Shown here one piece after another: positions 1-9,690 of a stretch of 64,000 nucleotides of DNA. The notes beneath the pieces were generated by a model. The model had not been told where the DNA came from. It saw nothing but the letters and a program-made list of their open reading frames with translations, and searched no databases. The position numbers were made by a program, and so were the translations under genes. Position 1 is the stretch's first letter; every line of letters starts with the position of its first letter. The stretch is from Symbiodinium natans (Eukaryota; Sar; Dinophyceae; Suessiales; Symbiodiniaceae), in the NCBI GenBank assembly GCA_905221605.1, contig CAJNDS010002161.1, positions 361,033 through 425,032 of the forward strand, given 5' to 3'.

Positions 1-499
1 CCCGGATTTTTTTTACTACTAGTGGTACTACTACCTAATACTAAAACTAATAGTACGTCCTACCAGGATTTAGGCGAATATAATTGAGGAGGCCCTGGCC
101 GGAGAGATTGATCAATCAAGGGGGGGAGGGGGGGGGGTTATTAATGCGAAGTCAACATTAGGGCTTTAGGGTTCTGCGTTTCAGGAGTTTCGGGTCTTTT
201 GGGTTGAGGGGACAACGCCCATCATCATCAGACAAGTTCTATAGGCCAGCGACGGATTCCACTGTCGAATTTTTCGCGAGTGCAAGGAAGACTGCCCGCC
301 CCCGTGCAAACCCGAAACCCTACAATCCCTAAGCCACAGCGCCTGCTCAACAACAGTTGTCCAGACCAGGGCTCCCCCAACGACATGGACTCCACCCGGA
401 ACCCCTAGAACACCCAAACCAAATTTTTTTTCAGACAAACCAACAGACCCTAGAACAAAAATGTAAACCCTGAAGCCACCTCTAGGCCCTAAATGTATA

Positions 500-637
500 T
501 CAACCTCGCACGCTCCGTGACAGTTTCAAGTTCTCCAGGTCAAAATTCACTGGAGGGTGGTGGCAGACTGAGCTCCTGGCAGCCTTACGCGCGGCCTTCG
601 CAACCAAATCACCACGTGCAGCCTCCACGAGTTTTGG
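500..637 (-). CDS. Coding-like terminal exon, product unknown
   Basis: On the minus strand an open stretch of about 45 codons ends at a TGA at 502-500. It is rich in Ala/Arg/Lys (LVEAARGDLVAKAARKAA) and then reads PPVNFDLENLKLSRS. The composition is more protein-like than the flanking repeat and an in-frame stop lies just upstream, as expected for an exon. I recognise no domain. It could be the last exon of a gene running in from the PPR region; that is inference. Confidence 0.3.
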   Translation of the reverse strand, partial: PKLVEAARGDLVAKAARKAARSSVCHHPPVNFDLENLKLSRSVRG

Positions 638-1135
638 GGTTTAGGGCCAGCAGGCGACAGCTCTTACAGGGGAAAGAAGAAAACATGTCGTTCTCCTCCT
701 TGCGTAACGAAACCCATACAAAGTTAAGAGCTCAAATATTGGCCCAGGCTTAGAAATGTGAGAGAACCCAAAGCCGCAAACCCTAAACCCTAAACCCTAA
801 ACCCTATACCCGAAACCCTTCTGGGGCTTTCAGGGGGGGGAGGGGGGGGGGCAGAAGTTGGATCCCTGCCACTATCAGTCCTTCATAGGGATTTTTGGTA
901 CCCCGGAACCCCCTATTCTCATCCCTGCCAAAGAATATTAGTACAAGGGAGAACACCCAAACCCTCCACCCTAAACCCTAAACCCTAAACCAAGCTAAAC
1001 CCTAAAGCCTAAAGCTTAAACCCTATAAACCCTAAACCTTAAGCAGGTTTCAGGGTTTTGGGAGGTTAGGATTCAGTGATATTCGGCGCTTACCCCAGAA
1101 TGCGTGGGTCGCTCCCAAACCCCTAAGACCCCAAA

Positions 1136-1369
1136 ACGCGAACCCCACACCCCAAAGCTTTCCAAACCCAAAAACCCCCAAAACTTTCCAAACCCCCAAA
1201 CCCCCAAACCCCAAAACCCCAAATCCCCAAACCCCCAAAACCCCAAATCCCCAAACCCCCAAATCCCCAAACCCTAAGCCCCAAACCCTAAACCCCAAAC
1301 CCCAAACCCCCAAATCCCCAAACCCCAAACCCTAAACCCTAAACCCCAAACCCTAAACCCTAAACCCTA
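1136..1369. repeat. Degenerate CCCCAAA/CCCTAAA array at the LINE 5' border
   Basis: The tract begins with C4-5A3 units (telomere-like but with extra C) and becomes clean CCCTAAA towards 1369. The first LINE-specific bases follow directly (GGCGTTCAGG). Confidence 0.85.
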
Positions 1370-1923
1370 GGCGTTCAGGTTCACAGGACAGTGTAGTTTC
1401 CCTTGTGGTCCACTGGCTTCTGTCGACCCGAACCCTAGTGTGGTTGTGGCACTCTCGGTCCGCACGTGCGCGAGAGTGGATTCCCGGCCCACGACATCTC
1501 CGACGACAGCATCTTCGTCACCGGAGACCCACTGCGCCTTCTATTCCGGAGCGGCGCCCGGACTACATTGGACTGGCTTCTGGACGGTTGCTGCCTTTTA
1601 CTAGGAGGCCAACTTTTTCTGGATCCAAGTTCTTCACTTCTTTGACAGCTGGTTGATGGGACAGTGGTTTTTCCCTTTCCTATACATTTGCTGGAGCAGT
1701 ATCGGACTACTGCTACATAGCCAAGACGGCCAAGGAGCCAGCCTGGCATCGGAAACTCCGTCGGTCTCGAACGAGGGCCCGGACAACTTGCCGTATAGCA
1801 GCGACAAGACCAACTGCACTGCCGCCAGGACAAGTGCACAAGGCAATCTCCATTTTGGGGAACCACCATTCTGGATCGGCTGCAGCCAGAGCAGCATCAA
1901 GAGTCTGCCCGTTTGCAGACCAG

Positions 1924-2976
1924 ATGGCGAACAGGTCTCAAGGACCATGGAATGGACCGGCATGGCAATGCCGGTCGTGCCGGCAGTCCGTAAAGGCGAC
2001 TGCAAATTTCTGTCCGACTTGCGGAGCTTCATGGGAAACAGGGCAGGGTTCCTACTATCAGTCGTATACGACTTGGACACCGCCACCCCCATGGAAGGAG
2101 GAGCGCGCACACCCCAGGGCACGTTCATCGCCCAGAAGACGCACCGACCCGAGCAAGGGCAAAGGCAAAGGCAAGCACAAAGCCAAGACCGAGTCCAACA
2201 AGTTGCAGAACAGGAACACAGACGCCGACGCCTCGGTTCCAAATACCGCGGCGATACCAGCACCGCCTGCTCAGCCACACATTGGGACGCCGAAGCCCGA
2301 CAAAGCCCCAGAGCCACAGCCGGAGGAGAAGAAGTTGATAGAGCAGCTACTGAAACATGTCGATGTCATGCAGCTGCCACAGCATCTACAGGAACAAGTT
2401 GGTGCCCTCACCGAACAGGACTTGCAACATCATGGCAAGCGTCTCCACAAACTCGTCGCGGCCAAAACCGCGGCATTGAAAGGACTGCGCAAAATACGCT
2501 CCGAGATGGGAGCCTACCACTCGGCGTGGGAAGGCTACACAACGGAGCTCCTCACCATGTGGCAAAAGCAGACGGCCGAGCGAGAAAAGAAGATGGAGGA
2601 GTTCTACGAGGCGGAGCAGAGCTGGGTGGCTCAGTTGAAAGGTGCCACGCAGGCACTTCAGATGGCCACTCAGGCGTCAGACGCCAAGCTCACGGAGGAA
2701 CAAGCTATGGACATCTCCGAGGCGCAAGTGGACGATGCCCTGGAGGAGGAGCAAGAGCTTCGAGCCAGACAACAGCAACAGAAGCAAGCCACGGAAGCGC
2801 AGGCTATGCAGATAGCCACTATGCTGGAAGCAGTCAAGAGATCGGCTGCGACATCGGCCACCGAACTTCGCGACAGCTCCAGGACCCCAAGACGCAAGCC
2901 GCCGCCCACAACAGCCCCGTCGCAGGGGGCCCCAGCTACGGCAGGCGAGCCCATAGCTGGTGGAAAGCCTTTTTAA
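1924..2976 (+). CDS. LINE ORF1: zinc-knuckle, coiled-coil protein
   Basis: The frame encodes about 350 residues from the first ATG (MANRSQGPWNG); the frame is open further upstream only by near-cognate starts. Near the N-terminus is a four-cysteine zinc motif, CRSC followed by CPTCG ten residues later, of zinc-ribbon/RanBP2-like spacing. A basic linker rich in Gly-Lys (KGKGKGKHK) follows, then a Pro-rich stretch, then a long helical, Gln/Glu/Ala-rich region with coiled-coil character (EEEQELRARQQQQKQATEAQ). The C-terminus is Pro-rich. In LINEs the ORF1 product binds element RNA and forms the ribonucleoprotein; zinc knuckle plus basic tract plus coiled coil fits that role. It precedes ORF2 on the same strand. 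Family assignment rests on context and motif layout, not on a sequence match. Confidence 0.6.
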   Translation: MANRSQGPWNGPAWQCRSCRQSVKATANFCPTCGASWETGQGSYYQSYTTWTPPPPWKEERAHPRARSSPRRRTDPSKGKGKGKHKAKTESNKLQNRNTDADASVPNTAAIPAPPAQPHIGTPKPDKAPEPQPEEKKLIEQLLKHVDVMQLPQHLQEQVGALTEQDLQHHGKRLHKLVAAKTAALKGLRKIRSEMGAYHSAWEGYTTELLTMWQKQTAEREKKMEEFYEAEQSWVAQLKGATQALQMATQASDAKLTEEQAMDISEAQVDDALEEEQELRARQQQQKQATEAQAMQIATMLEAVKRSAATSATELRDSSRTPRRKPPPTTAPSQGAPATAGEPIAGGKPF

Positions 2977-3284
2977 TCAGCCCATGCCTGAGCCTTCTGG
3001 GAACGCATGGGCAGTCAGCTCCTGCCCCTATTTTAGGAGGTACAGTAGAGCATTTTTCCCTAACCCCACCATGGCACCCTATACAGCATGAGTGGGATTA
3101 TCTTGCACCATGGCAAGCCAGCCTAGTTGCCGTCAATCTACACTTTGAGCTGAGCCTGCCGCCATCCTGTGAACATGTGCACACCTACTTTTAGGATAAA
3201 AGGCTGCAGGTACACGAGCAAGACGGTCACCGTTCGGACGCGCTCGCGCAGGCATCCAACGAACCTCATGGCAAGCGCTGCAGC

Positions 3285-4535
3285 CATGTAGGTCCTCAGG
3301 TGCACTCAGGCCAGCCTCAAGGTCAGATGCCACAAGTAGGTCCTCATCAGGGGCATGCAGCCCCGGCTCAGGAAGGTCCAGGTCAGGCGCTTGAAGTAGG
3401 TCTTCAGGTGCACTCAGACCAGGCTCAAGGCCAGGTGCCGCAAGTAGGTCCTCACCAGGTGCACGCAGCCCAGGCTCAAGGTCAGGTGCCTCAGGTAGGT
3501 GTTCAGGTGCACTCAGAGGCTCAAGGTCAGGTGCCGCAAGCGCACTCAGGCCAGGCTCAAAGTCAGGTGCCGCAAGCAGGTCCTCATCAGGTGCACACAG
3601 CCCAGGCTTGGGGTCATCAGGTGCCTCAGGTGCACTCGGGCCGGGCGCCGCAAGTTAGTCCTTTTCAAGCGCACACGGCCCAGGCTCAAGGTCAGGCGCT
3701 TCAGGAGGTCAGATGCCTCAAGTAGGTTCTCAGGTGCACTCAGGCCAGGCTCAAGGTCAGGTGCCGCAAGTAGGTCCTCATCAAGTGCACACAGCCCAGG
3801 CTCAAGGTCAGGCGCTTGAAGTAGGTCCTCAGGTGCACTCAGACCAGGCTCAAGGCCAGGTGCCGCAAGTAGGCCCTCATCAGGTGCACGCAGCCCAGGC
3901 TCAAGGTCAGGTGCCAGAGGTTGGCGTTCAGGTGCACTCAGGCCAGGCTCAAGGTCAGGCGCCGCAAGCAGGTCCTCGTCGGGTGCACGCAGTCCAGGCC
4001 CAAGGTCAGGCGCCGCAAGTAGGTCCTCTTCAAGTTCGCGCAGCCCAGACCCAAAGTCGGGCGCCTCAGCAGGTACACTCAGGCCAGGCTCAAAGTCAGG
4101 CGCCGCGAGCAGGTCCTCAACAGGCGCATGCAGTCAAGGCTCGAGGCCATGAGGTGCACACAGCCCAGGCTCAAGGACAGGTGCCTCAAGTAAGTCCTCA
4201 GGTGTGCTCAGGCCAGGCTCATCATGGTCAGGCGCCGCAAGTAAGTCCTTTTCAAGTGCACGCAGGCCAGGCTCAAGGTCAGATGCCTCAGGTAGGTCCT
4301 CCTCAGGTGCACACAGGCAAGGCTCAAGGTCAGGTGCCGCAAGTGGGTCCTCATCAAGTGCACACAGCAGAGGCTCAAGGTCCTCAGGTGCACTCAGACC
4401 AGGCTCAAGGTCAGGTGCCGCAAGTAGGTCCTCATGAGGTGCACGCAGCCCAAACTCAAGGTCAAGTGCCACAAGTAGGTCCTCAACAGGCGCGCGCTGC
4501 CCAGGCTCAAGGTCAGGTGTCCCAGGTAGAACGAC
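3285..4535 (+). repeat. Coding minisatellite, about 51-bp unit, inside the LINE
   Basis: The tract is a tandem array of GGCTCAAGGTCAGGTGCCGC-type units translating to Gln/Val/Pro/His-rich repeats such as AQAQGQVPQVGPHQVHA (17 residues). Units differ by point changes and by 3-bp-multiple indels. One shift near 3710 changes the reading frame from that starting at 3300 to that starting at 3713. The absence of stops in the coding frame suggests recent expansion or selection for openness. Confidence 0.85.
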
Positions 4536-4680
4536 CTCTTGCCACTGGAGTCTCTGCGCCTATGCTTCATGACCTTACTCGACCGTTCGCTCTACATGAG
4601 CTTCAGCAAGACTTGCCAACCTTTTCCGATTTTCATGCTGCAGCCAAGGATCTTGTCCTCCACATGCCAAAGGCACAGGC
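3713..4680 (+). CDS. Repeat-rich N-terminal part of LINE ORF2 (frame-broken)
   Basis: This frame carries the PQVGPHQVHA repeats. After the array ends it continues into ordinary protein-like sequence (RPFALHELQQDLPTFSDFHA). At about 4660-4680 the credible coding signal moves to the next frame, where the RNase H domain begins (GAWAVAVLSRTNGTWYW). The natural reading is that the two frames were once one ORF2 or an ORF between ORF1 and ORF2, now separated by a frameshift. Programmed frameshifting is the alternative. The first catalytic Asp expected for RNase H is not visible around the break. Confidence 0.4.
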
Positions 4681-7600
4681 TGGAAAGGAGCCTGGGCAGT
4701 CGCTGTTCTCAGCCGTACCAACGGCACATGGTACTGGAGCGGCTACAAAGCAGGACCCTTGCCCGCCCATACATGGGGTACTGGTGCCAGGTCCTCATTT
4801 CAGACTGAACTTGCGGCGCAATTTATCGGCCAAGTCGTGGCTTATGAGGCGCAGGTTGAATCCACCATCTTCTATGACTCCACATCGGCAGCCAGTGTTG
4901 CGCAAGGTCGTGCCAATACGACATCAGATTCTCCGCTCGTGCCAGCAGTCGCTACCATACACACCATCCTTCAGAACCGGGCATGTCGACACCATCAGGT
5001 ACATGTTCGGGGTCATAAGGGCAATCTAGGGAACGAGCTTGCTGATTCGCTTGCCAAAGCCTACTTGCATCACGATGAGGGTACTCTTCAGCAGGGTGAG
5101 GCTGCCCTTTTCCAAGCTACCCTATCGCCCGAATTTGCCTGGCTATGGCTGCCGGAAGTTCCACAGGACATTGCGTGGCCGACACAGAATGTAGATGGCA
5201 TTACGACACCTTGCCAAAGCTTGCCCCTCCGTGTCCCAGTTGAATCGCCAGCTCAATGGGCCCCCTCCCAGCCTGGGAACGCAGAGGACAATTGTTTCAC
5301 TGTAGACCTCCAGTGTGCCACATATAACACGCTTTCTTCCCGCACAGCCCTGCAGCGACAATGCCTGCACCACTTCATGCGGGCTCATCACATAGGAGTG
5401 CTAGGGTTACAGGAGACCCGCCATGACTGTGAACCTGTTGAAAGACAGGCCGGCATGTGGAGGTTCTCCAGCAAGCCAGACCTGGGCCAATTTGGCTGCC
5501 AGTTGTGGCTAGACACCCGACGGCCGTTGGGTCAAACAGCCGATGGTAGGCCCATCCATTGGCAACCGCAAACATGCTCGATCAGGTTTCAGCACCCACG
5601 ACTCTTGCTTGTGTCCGGACACATAGGCTCGGTGCCGTGCCTCTTTATAGTTGGTCATGCCCCAACTGCAATCAGCCCGATGTCGGAAATCACCAGTTGG
5701 TGGAAGATGTTGCGAGAACAAACCGATCGACACCTGCAAGGCAGAATACCCTTGGCATTCCTTGACGCAAATGCGAAGTTCGTGTATCAGGTCGGAGAAG
5801 AGCAGCCTCTGGATGCCAATGCAGAAGCCCTGCAATCCTTTGCACGCGACCTGGAGCTTGCCCGCACAGCCAGCCATCAACATGGCAAACCGGTGCACAC
5901 CTGGACTGCGCCCAATGGGGCGAAGAATTGCATCGACTACCTCCTTTGGCCACGAGCGTGGGCCTCATGCCTGCAGGCCCAGCATACCACATGGGTCGAC
6001 GATGCACATGCCGACTACGACCATCGCCTGCTCCATATCCGACTCCACATGACTCTTGAGGGATCAATCCCCAAGCAACCCTGGCGGCTTGACATTGAGG
6101 CCATGCATACCCCGGCCGGACAAGCTGCTATTGCCGACATCTGGCGGGCGCTTCCCCAAATGCCCTGGGAGATGCACATTGATGATCATGTCCTCGCCAT
6201 CAATACTTACCTTCAGGGGCAGCTCGCGCACACCTTTGCCAAGCCGGCCGATGCACCCAGGTCGCCCACTATTTCCGGGACGACTTGGGCACTTCTCCAT
6301 GCACGCAGAGGGTGTCGCAGGGCACAGCGCTACAGGCGTCAGGCCCTGGCCAAATTGACCTTGTATTCGTTTTGGGTAGCCTGGCGTCAGGCCTCTAGAC
6401 ATGGTGACAATTTACGACTAAACGGGCAGGTGACACATTTTAAGCTCAAAGGCCTTCGCATGCAACTTGCTCTCCACGCCAGGGACATGCGACACTATGC
6501 GGCCCGCATTCGCGACAGCCACAAGGCCGATGAAGCCGCCTTTGCCAGGTACATGTTCCAGGAAGCCAGGGCAAAAGGGCCCCACGAACTTGCCCGACTG
6601 ATCCGAGCCATCTTGCGCACCGGGCGTAAGTATAAGGCCCCTAGGGCAGCCCCATGCATAGAAGTTGATGGTACCCCTACCTCAGACCCGGTCCTTGTCG
6701 CACAGGCCTTCGGTAGGCACTTTGCCAAAGCCGAATGTGCAACTGCCCAGCCGCTGAAAGAGCTGCAGCAGCAGCAGCAGCATGTCCCCCCGACGGCGAC
6801 TGAACCAGTTGACCTTCTTGAGGTACCGCACCTCTCATGTCTGGCTCAAGCATTCGCGACCGCAGCCAACCGGAGAGCGCCGGGGCTCTCAGGGCTCCCG
6901 CCAGACTTCTACAGTGCACAGCCACTTGCTGCGGCTAGGGCCCATATGCCCGTCATCTTGAAAATGCTCAGCCGGGGGCAGGCGCCGACCTTATGGACGG
7001 GGAATCTCTCCATATGTATGCCCAAGCCAGCCAAAGACCACACCTCGGTTGATGGCTATAGGGCCATCGCCATGGTTGAGGTTGCTTCCAAGGCCACCAC
7101 CAAAGCCCTACGACCATTCCTCACCAAAGCAGTTGCCGCCCTTTCCCTACCAGGTACCGGGGGAACTATGCCAGGAGCGCCAATGACTCTTGCAGCAATG
7201 ACTGTTCAAAGTCACCTGCAGTTTCTTCGCAAACAAAAGCTTTGCGGCGCCGTCATCTTTGTTGACGGGGCCAATGCTTTTTACGCAGTCGTCAGAGACT
7301 ACGTCTTGGACAGCAAAGCTGATTCTTTCCAACAATGGCTGTCGCACCTTCCAGTCCCAGACCGGATTCGCCGAAGACTGCAACGCCGATTCTCCCAAGG
7401 CAACCTGCTGGAAGAAGCGGGATTGACGCAGGCCCAACAGGACCTTGTACAACAGTTCCTGCGCAGGACATGGTACACCACCCATGTGGACGGGCGGCAA
7501 ATCTTCAGCACTCAGGCTGGAACAGCGCCGGGCTCTCCGGTTGCAGACGCTATCTTCCAAGTGATCTTTGCGTCAGCACTTCGGGAGCTCCATCAAGACC

Positions 7601-9327
7601 TCACTGAAATCGGAGCCACCGATTGCATAGAGGTCTCGGGAGCAGGTTGCCAAGCGGCAGACATGCCAACATGGATGGACGATATGGCGGTCCTTCTCAC
7701 ATGTCCGGCAGAAAAATTGGAGCTACAACTTTCCCAGGCTACAGCGCTTGTTCAGGCCCATTTGCGTGCTATTGGCATCTCGGTCAACTTCGGCAGAGGT
7801 AAGTTTGAGGTCCTGTTGGCTGTACATGGGAAGGGTTCCCAGGCCCTTCGACAGCGCCTTCTCATCGAGCAAGCCGCCCGCATCCAAGTGGGAGACACCT
7901 CACAGACCATTGAGTGTGTCGCAAGCTATGTGCACCTCGGCACGCTTCGTCAGGCAACTGGATCCGACTGGGATGACCTGGCCAGGAGAAAGTACCAGAC
8001 GGACGGGGTCTTTGCCAAAGTCCGGGGCCGCTTACTCAACAACCCCCACCTGAGCTGGCAAGAAAAGGTGCACATGCTTGGTAGTTTGATCATGCGGAAG
8101 TTCTTACATGGGGCGGGGACATGGGTACTACGCACAAAAGGTGAACTTGCTAGGTACCGGGCATATTACATGGCATATGTCCGAGGGGCCACCTGGCCAC
8201 TCTGCGGCCATAGTAGTAAGTTCCTAGATGACGATGCCATCTGTGCCCTCAATGGGATCCTCCGACCGGATCAAGCCCTTGCCATCGAGCGCGCAAGAAC
8301 CTTATGGCAGGTGGCCAATGGCCGCTCTGCCTATCTTCGAGCCTCCATTGTGCGGGCCGGGATATGGTTGGAAAAGGCGGCGCATGACATGGACACCATT
8401 TTGCAAGCGCTGCAACTGCCTCGCCTGCCAGCTCTACCCCAGGACACCTCCGCAGCAGAAACCTGGTTCGCCACCATGCAACGAGATCCGGCTGATGCTG
8501 CCAATGTCTTACGCAGGGTTGCCAAGTTGTGGCTCCGAGCCGCTTGCGAAGCAGCAGAACCTGCTCGACGCAAAGTGGCTGCACTAGGCCAGATGCAGGC
8601 AGCACGGGTCACTGTGCTGTACCTGTACCACACGCAGAGTGGTAACCACGAAGCGCTGCACGCCTGCCCTGACTGTGGTAGGACCTTTGAGGGGCCAGCT
8701 GCGCTGGCATCTCACCAAAGCAAAGTACACCATCACAGAGCTGAGTGTAGCCTAGCACTTTTTGGCTCCGCCTGCGAGGCTTGTGGGCTTCAATTCTGGC
8801 TACAACGCAGACTTCGCGAGCACTTGCGCCATCATGCCCAATGCAGAGCCACCTACCTTGCAGCCGACATAGCGCCACAACCGGAGGTAAATGATCCTCG
8901 CCTACAGCATCTACCAACGACGCGCAGGGTCGGCCCTCAGCCTTTTTGGGCCAGCTTACGGCCCCCAGTACCGACCAACTGCCCTGTAGGAGTTGCTCCC
9001 GCAACCACAGCAGCCTTCAAGGATGGGCTTCGATCTATCTTGGATCAAGGCACGCTCCACTCTTTTGCCAACACGTGGTTTGGTCAGGTTGAGCGAAACC
9101 CTGAGTTGCTTGAGTCGGTCACAGTACAGCATTGTACACAACTGCAGAGCTTAGTTGTTTCTCTCCTTCATGTCCGCTTGCTTTCTGTACAGGGCGGGGA
9201 GGGTTATATATACCAGCAAGGCTGCGCAGCTACCATAGCGTGCATGGGCCGCTATACCATTTATGGCCTACCAGCAAACGTGGGGCAGACAAGCTCCCAT
9301 TTTTGGCTGCAGTGCCTCAACGGCTGA
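4600..9327 (+). CDS. LINE ORF2: RNase H, APE endonuclease, reverse transcriptase, zinc fingers
   Basis: The frame is open from 4600 to the stop at 9327; 1,522 codons follow the first possible (non-ATG) start at 4759. Domains, numbered from 4759: RNase H-like at about 1-115 (TELAAQ with the Glu, IFYDSTSA with an Asp, and HKGNLGNELADSLAK); APE/EEP endonuclease at about 186-430 (ATYNTL, GLQETRHD, FLDANAK, CIDYLLWP, DYDHRLLHI); reverse transcriptase at about 640-1060 (ICMPKPAKDH...YRAIAM, motif A FVDGANAFYA, motif B GTAPGSPVADA, motif C WMDDMAVLL); and two C-terminal fingers at about 1302 and 1339 (CPDCGRTF...H and CEACGLQF...H). Together these would nick target DNA, prime reverse transcription from it and bind nucleic acid. 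The RNase H domain precedes the endonuclease; in I-clade LINEs it usually follows the RT. No ATG fits the start, so the true N-terminus probably lies across the frame break upstream. Confidence 0.85.
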   Translation, partial: ASARLANLFRFSCCSQGSCPPHAKGTGWKGAWAVAVLSRTNGTWYWSGYKAGPLPAHTWGTGARSSFQTELAAQFIGQVVAYEAQVESTIFYDSTSAASVAQGRANTTSDSPLVPAVATIHTILQNRACRHHQVHVRGHKGNLGNELADSLAKAYLHHDEGTLQQGEAALFQATLSPEFAWLWLPEVPQDIAWPTQNVDGITTPCQSLPLRVPVESPAQWAPSQPGNAEDNCFTVDLQCATYNTLSSRTALQRQCLHHFMRAHHIGVLGLQETRHDCEPVERQAGMWRFSSKPDLGQFGCQLWLDTRRPLGQTADGRPIHWQPQTCSIRFQHPRLLLVSGHIGSVPCLFIVGHAPTAISPMSEITSWWKMLREQTDRHLQGRIPLAFLDANAKFVYQVGEEQPLDANAEALQSFARDLELARTASHQHGKPVHTWTAPNGAKNCIDYLLWPRAWASCLQAQHTTWVDDAHADYDHRLLHIRLHMTLEGSIPKQPWRLDIEAMHTPAGQAAIADIWRALPQMPWEMHIDDHVLAINTYLQGQLAHTFAKPADAPRSPTISGTTWALLHARRGCRRAQRYRRQALAKLTLYSFWVAWRQASRHGDNLRLNGQVTHFKLKGLRMQLALHARDMRHYAARIRDSHKADEAAFARYMFQEARAKGPHELARLIRAILRTGRKYKAPRAAPCIEVDGTPTSDPVLVAQAFGRHFAKAECATAQPLKELQQQQQHVPPTATEPVDLLEVPHLSCLAQAFATAANRRAPGLSGLPPDFYSAQPLAAARAHMPVILKMLSRGQAPTLWTGNLSICMPKPAKDHTSVDGYRAIAMVEVASKATTKALRPFLTKAVAALSLPGTGGTMPGAPMTLAAMTVQSHLQFLRKQKLCGAVIFVDGANAFYAVVRDYVLDSKADSFQQWLSHLPVPDRIRRRLQRRFSQGNLLEEAGLTQAQQDLVQQFLRRTWYTTHVDGRQIFSTQAGTAPGSPVADAIFQVIFASALRELHQDLTEIGATDCIEVSGAGCQAADMPTWMDDMAVLLTCPAEKLELQLSQATALVQAHLRAIGISVNFGRGKFEVLLAVHGKGSQALRQRLLIEQAARIQVGDTSQTIECVASYVHLGTLRQATGSDWDDLARRKYQTDGVFAKVRGRLLNNPHLSWQEKVHMLGSLIMRKFLHGAGTWVLRTKGELARYRAYYMAYVRGATWPLCGHSSKFLDDDAICALNGILRPDQALAIERARTLWQVANGRSAYLRASIVRAGIWLEKAAHDMDTILQALQLPRLPALPQDTSAAETWFATMQRDPADAANVLRRVAKLWLRAACEAAEPARRKVAALGQMQAARVTVLYLYHTQSGNHEALHACPDCGRTFEGPAALASHQSKVHHHRAECSLALFGSACEACGLQFWLQRRLREHLRHHAQCRATYLAADIAPQPEVNDPRLQHLPTTRRVGPQPFWASLRPPVPTNCPVGVAPATTAAFKDGLRSILDQGTLHSFANTWFGQVERNPELLESVTVQHCTQLQSLVVSLLHVRLLSVQGGEGYIYQQGCAATIACMGRYTIYGLPANVGQTSSHFWLQCLNG

Positions 9328-9388
9328 TGCTGTTGTCCCTTTCGTGAATTTGAGAGTGCGTCATCTGACACATGCCACGCCGGTACAA

Positions 9389-9457
9389 ACCCTAAACCCT
9401 AAACCCCAAACCCTAAACCCTAAACCCCAAACCCTAAACCCTAAACCCTAAACCCTA
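9389..9457. repeat. AAACCCT array abutting the LINE 3' end
   Basis: About ten CCCTAAA/CCCCAAA units directly follow the LINE 3' UTR (CGCCGGTAC). The array has the same orientation as the one at the 5' border. Confidence 0.85.
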
Positions 9458-9559
9458 CGCAAGCGAGGAGGCGAACCAGCGGCCTTTCCGCCAGCAGACT
9501 TCCTGGTTGGGATAGCCAGTCTCTTAAGGTGCAGGTCTTGAAGGCGCAGGGCTTTGGGG

Positions 9560-9690
9560 GATTTAGGGTTAGGGTTTAGGGTGGGTTTAGGGTTTAGGGT
9601 TTAGGGTTTGGGGTTTAGGGTTCAAGGTTTGGGGTTTAGGGTTAGGTTTTGGGGTTTAGGGTTGAGGGTTCATAGGGTTTCGGGTGTTCA
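9560..9690. repeat. TTTAGGG-type array, degenerate
   Basis: Units of TTTAGGG mixed with TTTGGGG and TTCAAGG. The stretch from here to 10,770 otherwise holds only short repeat runs (10,220-10,275, 10,556-10,640). The open frames at 9744-10,086 have no protein-like pattern I recognise. Confidence 0.8.

Larger units (their letters stand above)
1..1369. other. Left flank: telomere-like repeats with one coding-like island
   Basis: Mostly non-coding. It holds short CCCTAAA runs at 776-808 and 972-1040, a long degenerate CCCCAAA/CCCTAAA tract from 1136 to 1369, and two G-rich runs at 121-137 and 829-851. A member of a dispersed repeat lies at 876-956. The small reading frames over 1050-1328 are only the translated repeat (GFGVLGVWG-type) and are not genes. 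Confidence 0.7.
1370..9388 (+). mobile_element. LINE-type non-LTR retrotransposon, near full length
   Basis: About 8.0 kb of GC-rich, repeat-free sequence lies between two telomere-like tracts. It has a 5' leader, ORF1 with a four-Cys knuckle, a coding minisatellite, and a long ORF2 with RNase H, APE-type endonuclease, reverse transcriptase and C2H2 fingers. There are no long terminal repeats. The 3' UTR is only about 60 bp after the ORF2 stop and runs straight into (AAACCCT)n in place of a poly-A tail. It is the only convincing plus-strand coding unit in the window. ORF2 is intact over 1,500 codons, so the insertion is probably young, but a frame break between the minisatellite reading frame and the RNase H frame suggests this copy is not fully functional. 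The ends are set by where the flanking repeat stops, so they are uncertain by some tens of bases. Confidence 0.85.

Noticed and set aside
1050-1328. Minus-strand frames of GFGVLGVWG type
   Set aside because: They are translations of the CCCCAAA/CCCTAAA repeat.
1653-3194. 513-codon plus-strand frame overlapping LINE ORF1
   Set aside because: It overlaps the ORF1 frame, which has the zinc knuckle and coiled coil; this one is a shadow with Arg/Gln-biased composition.
3133-4472. Minus-strand frames over the minisatellite
   Set aside because: Shadows of the plus-strand repeat; the LINE coding direction is plus.
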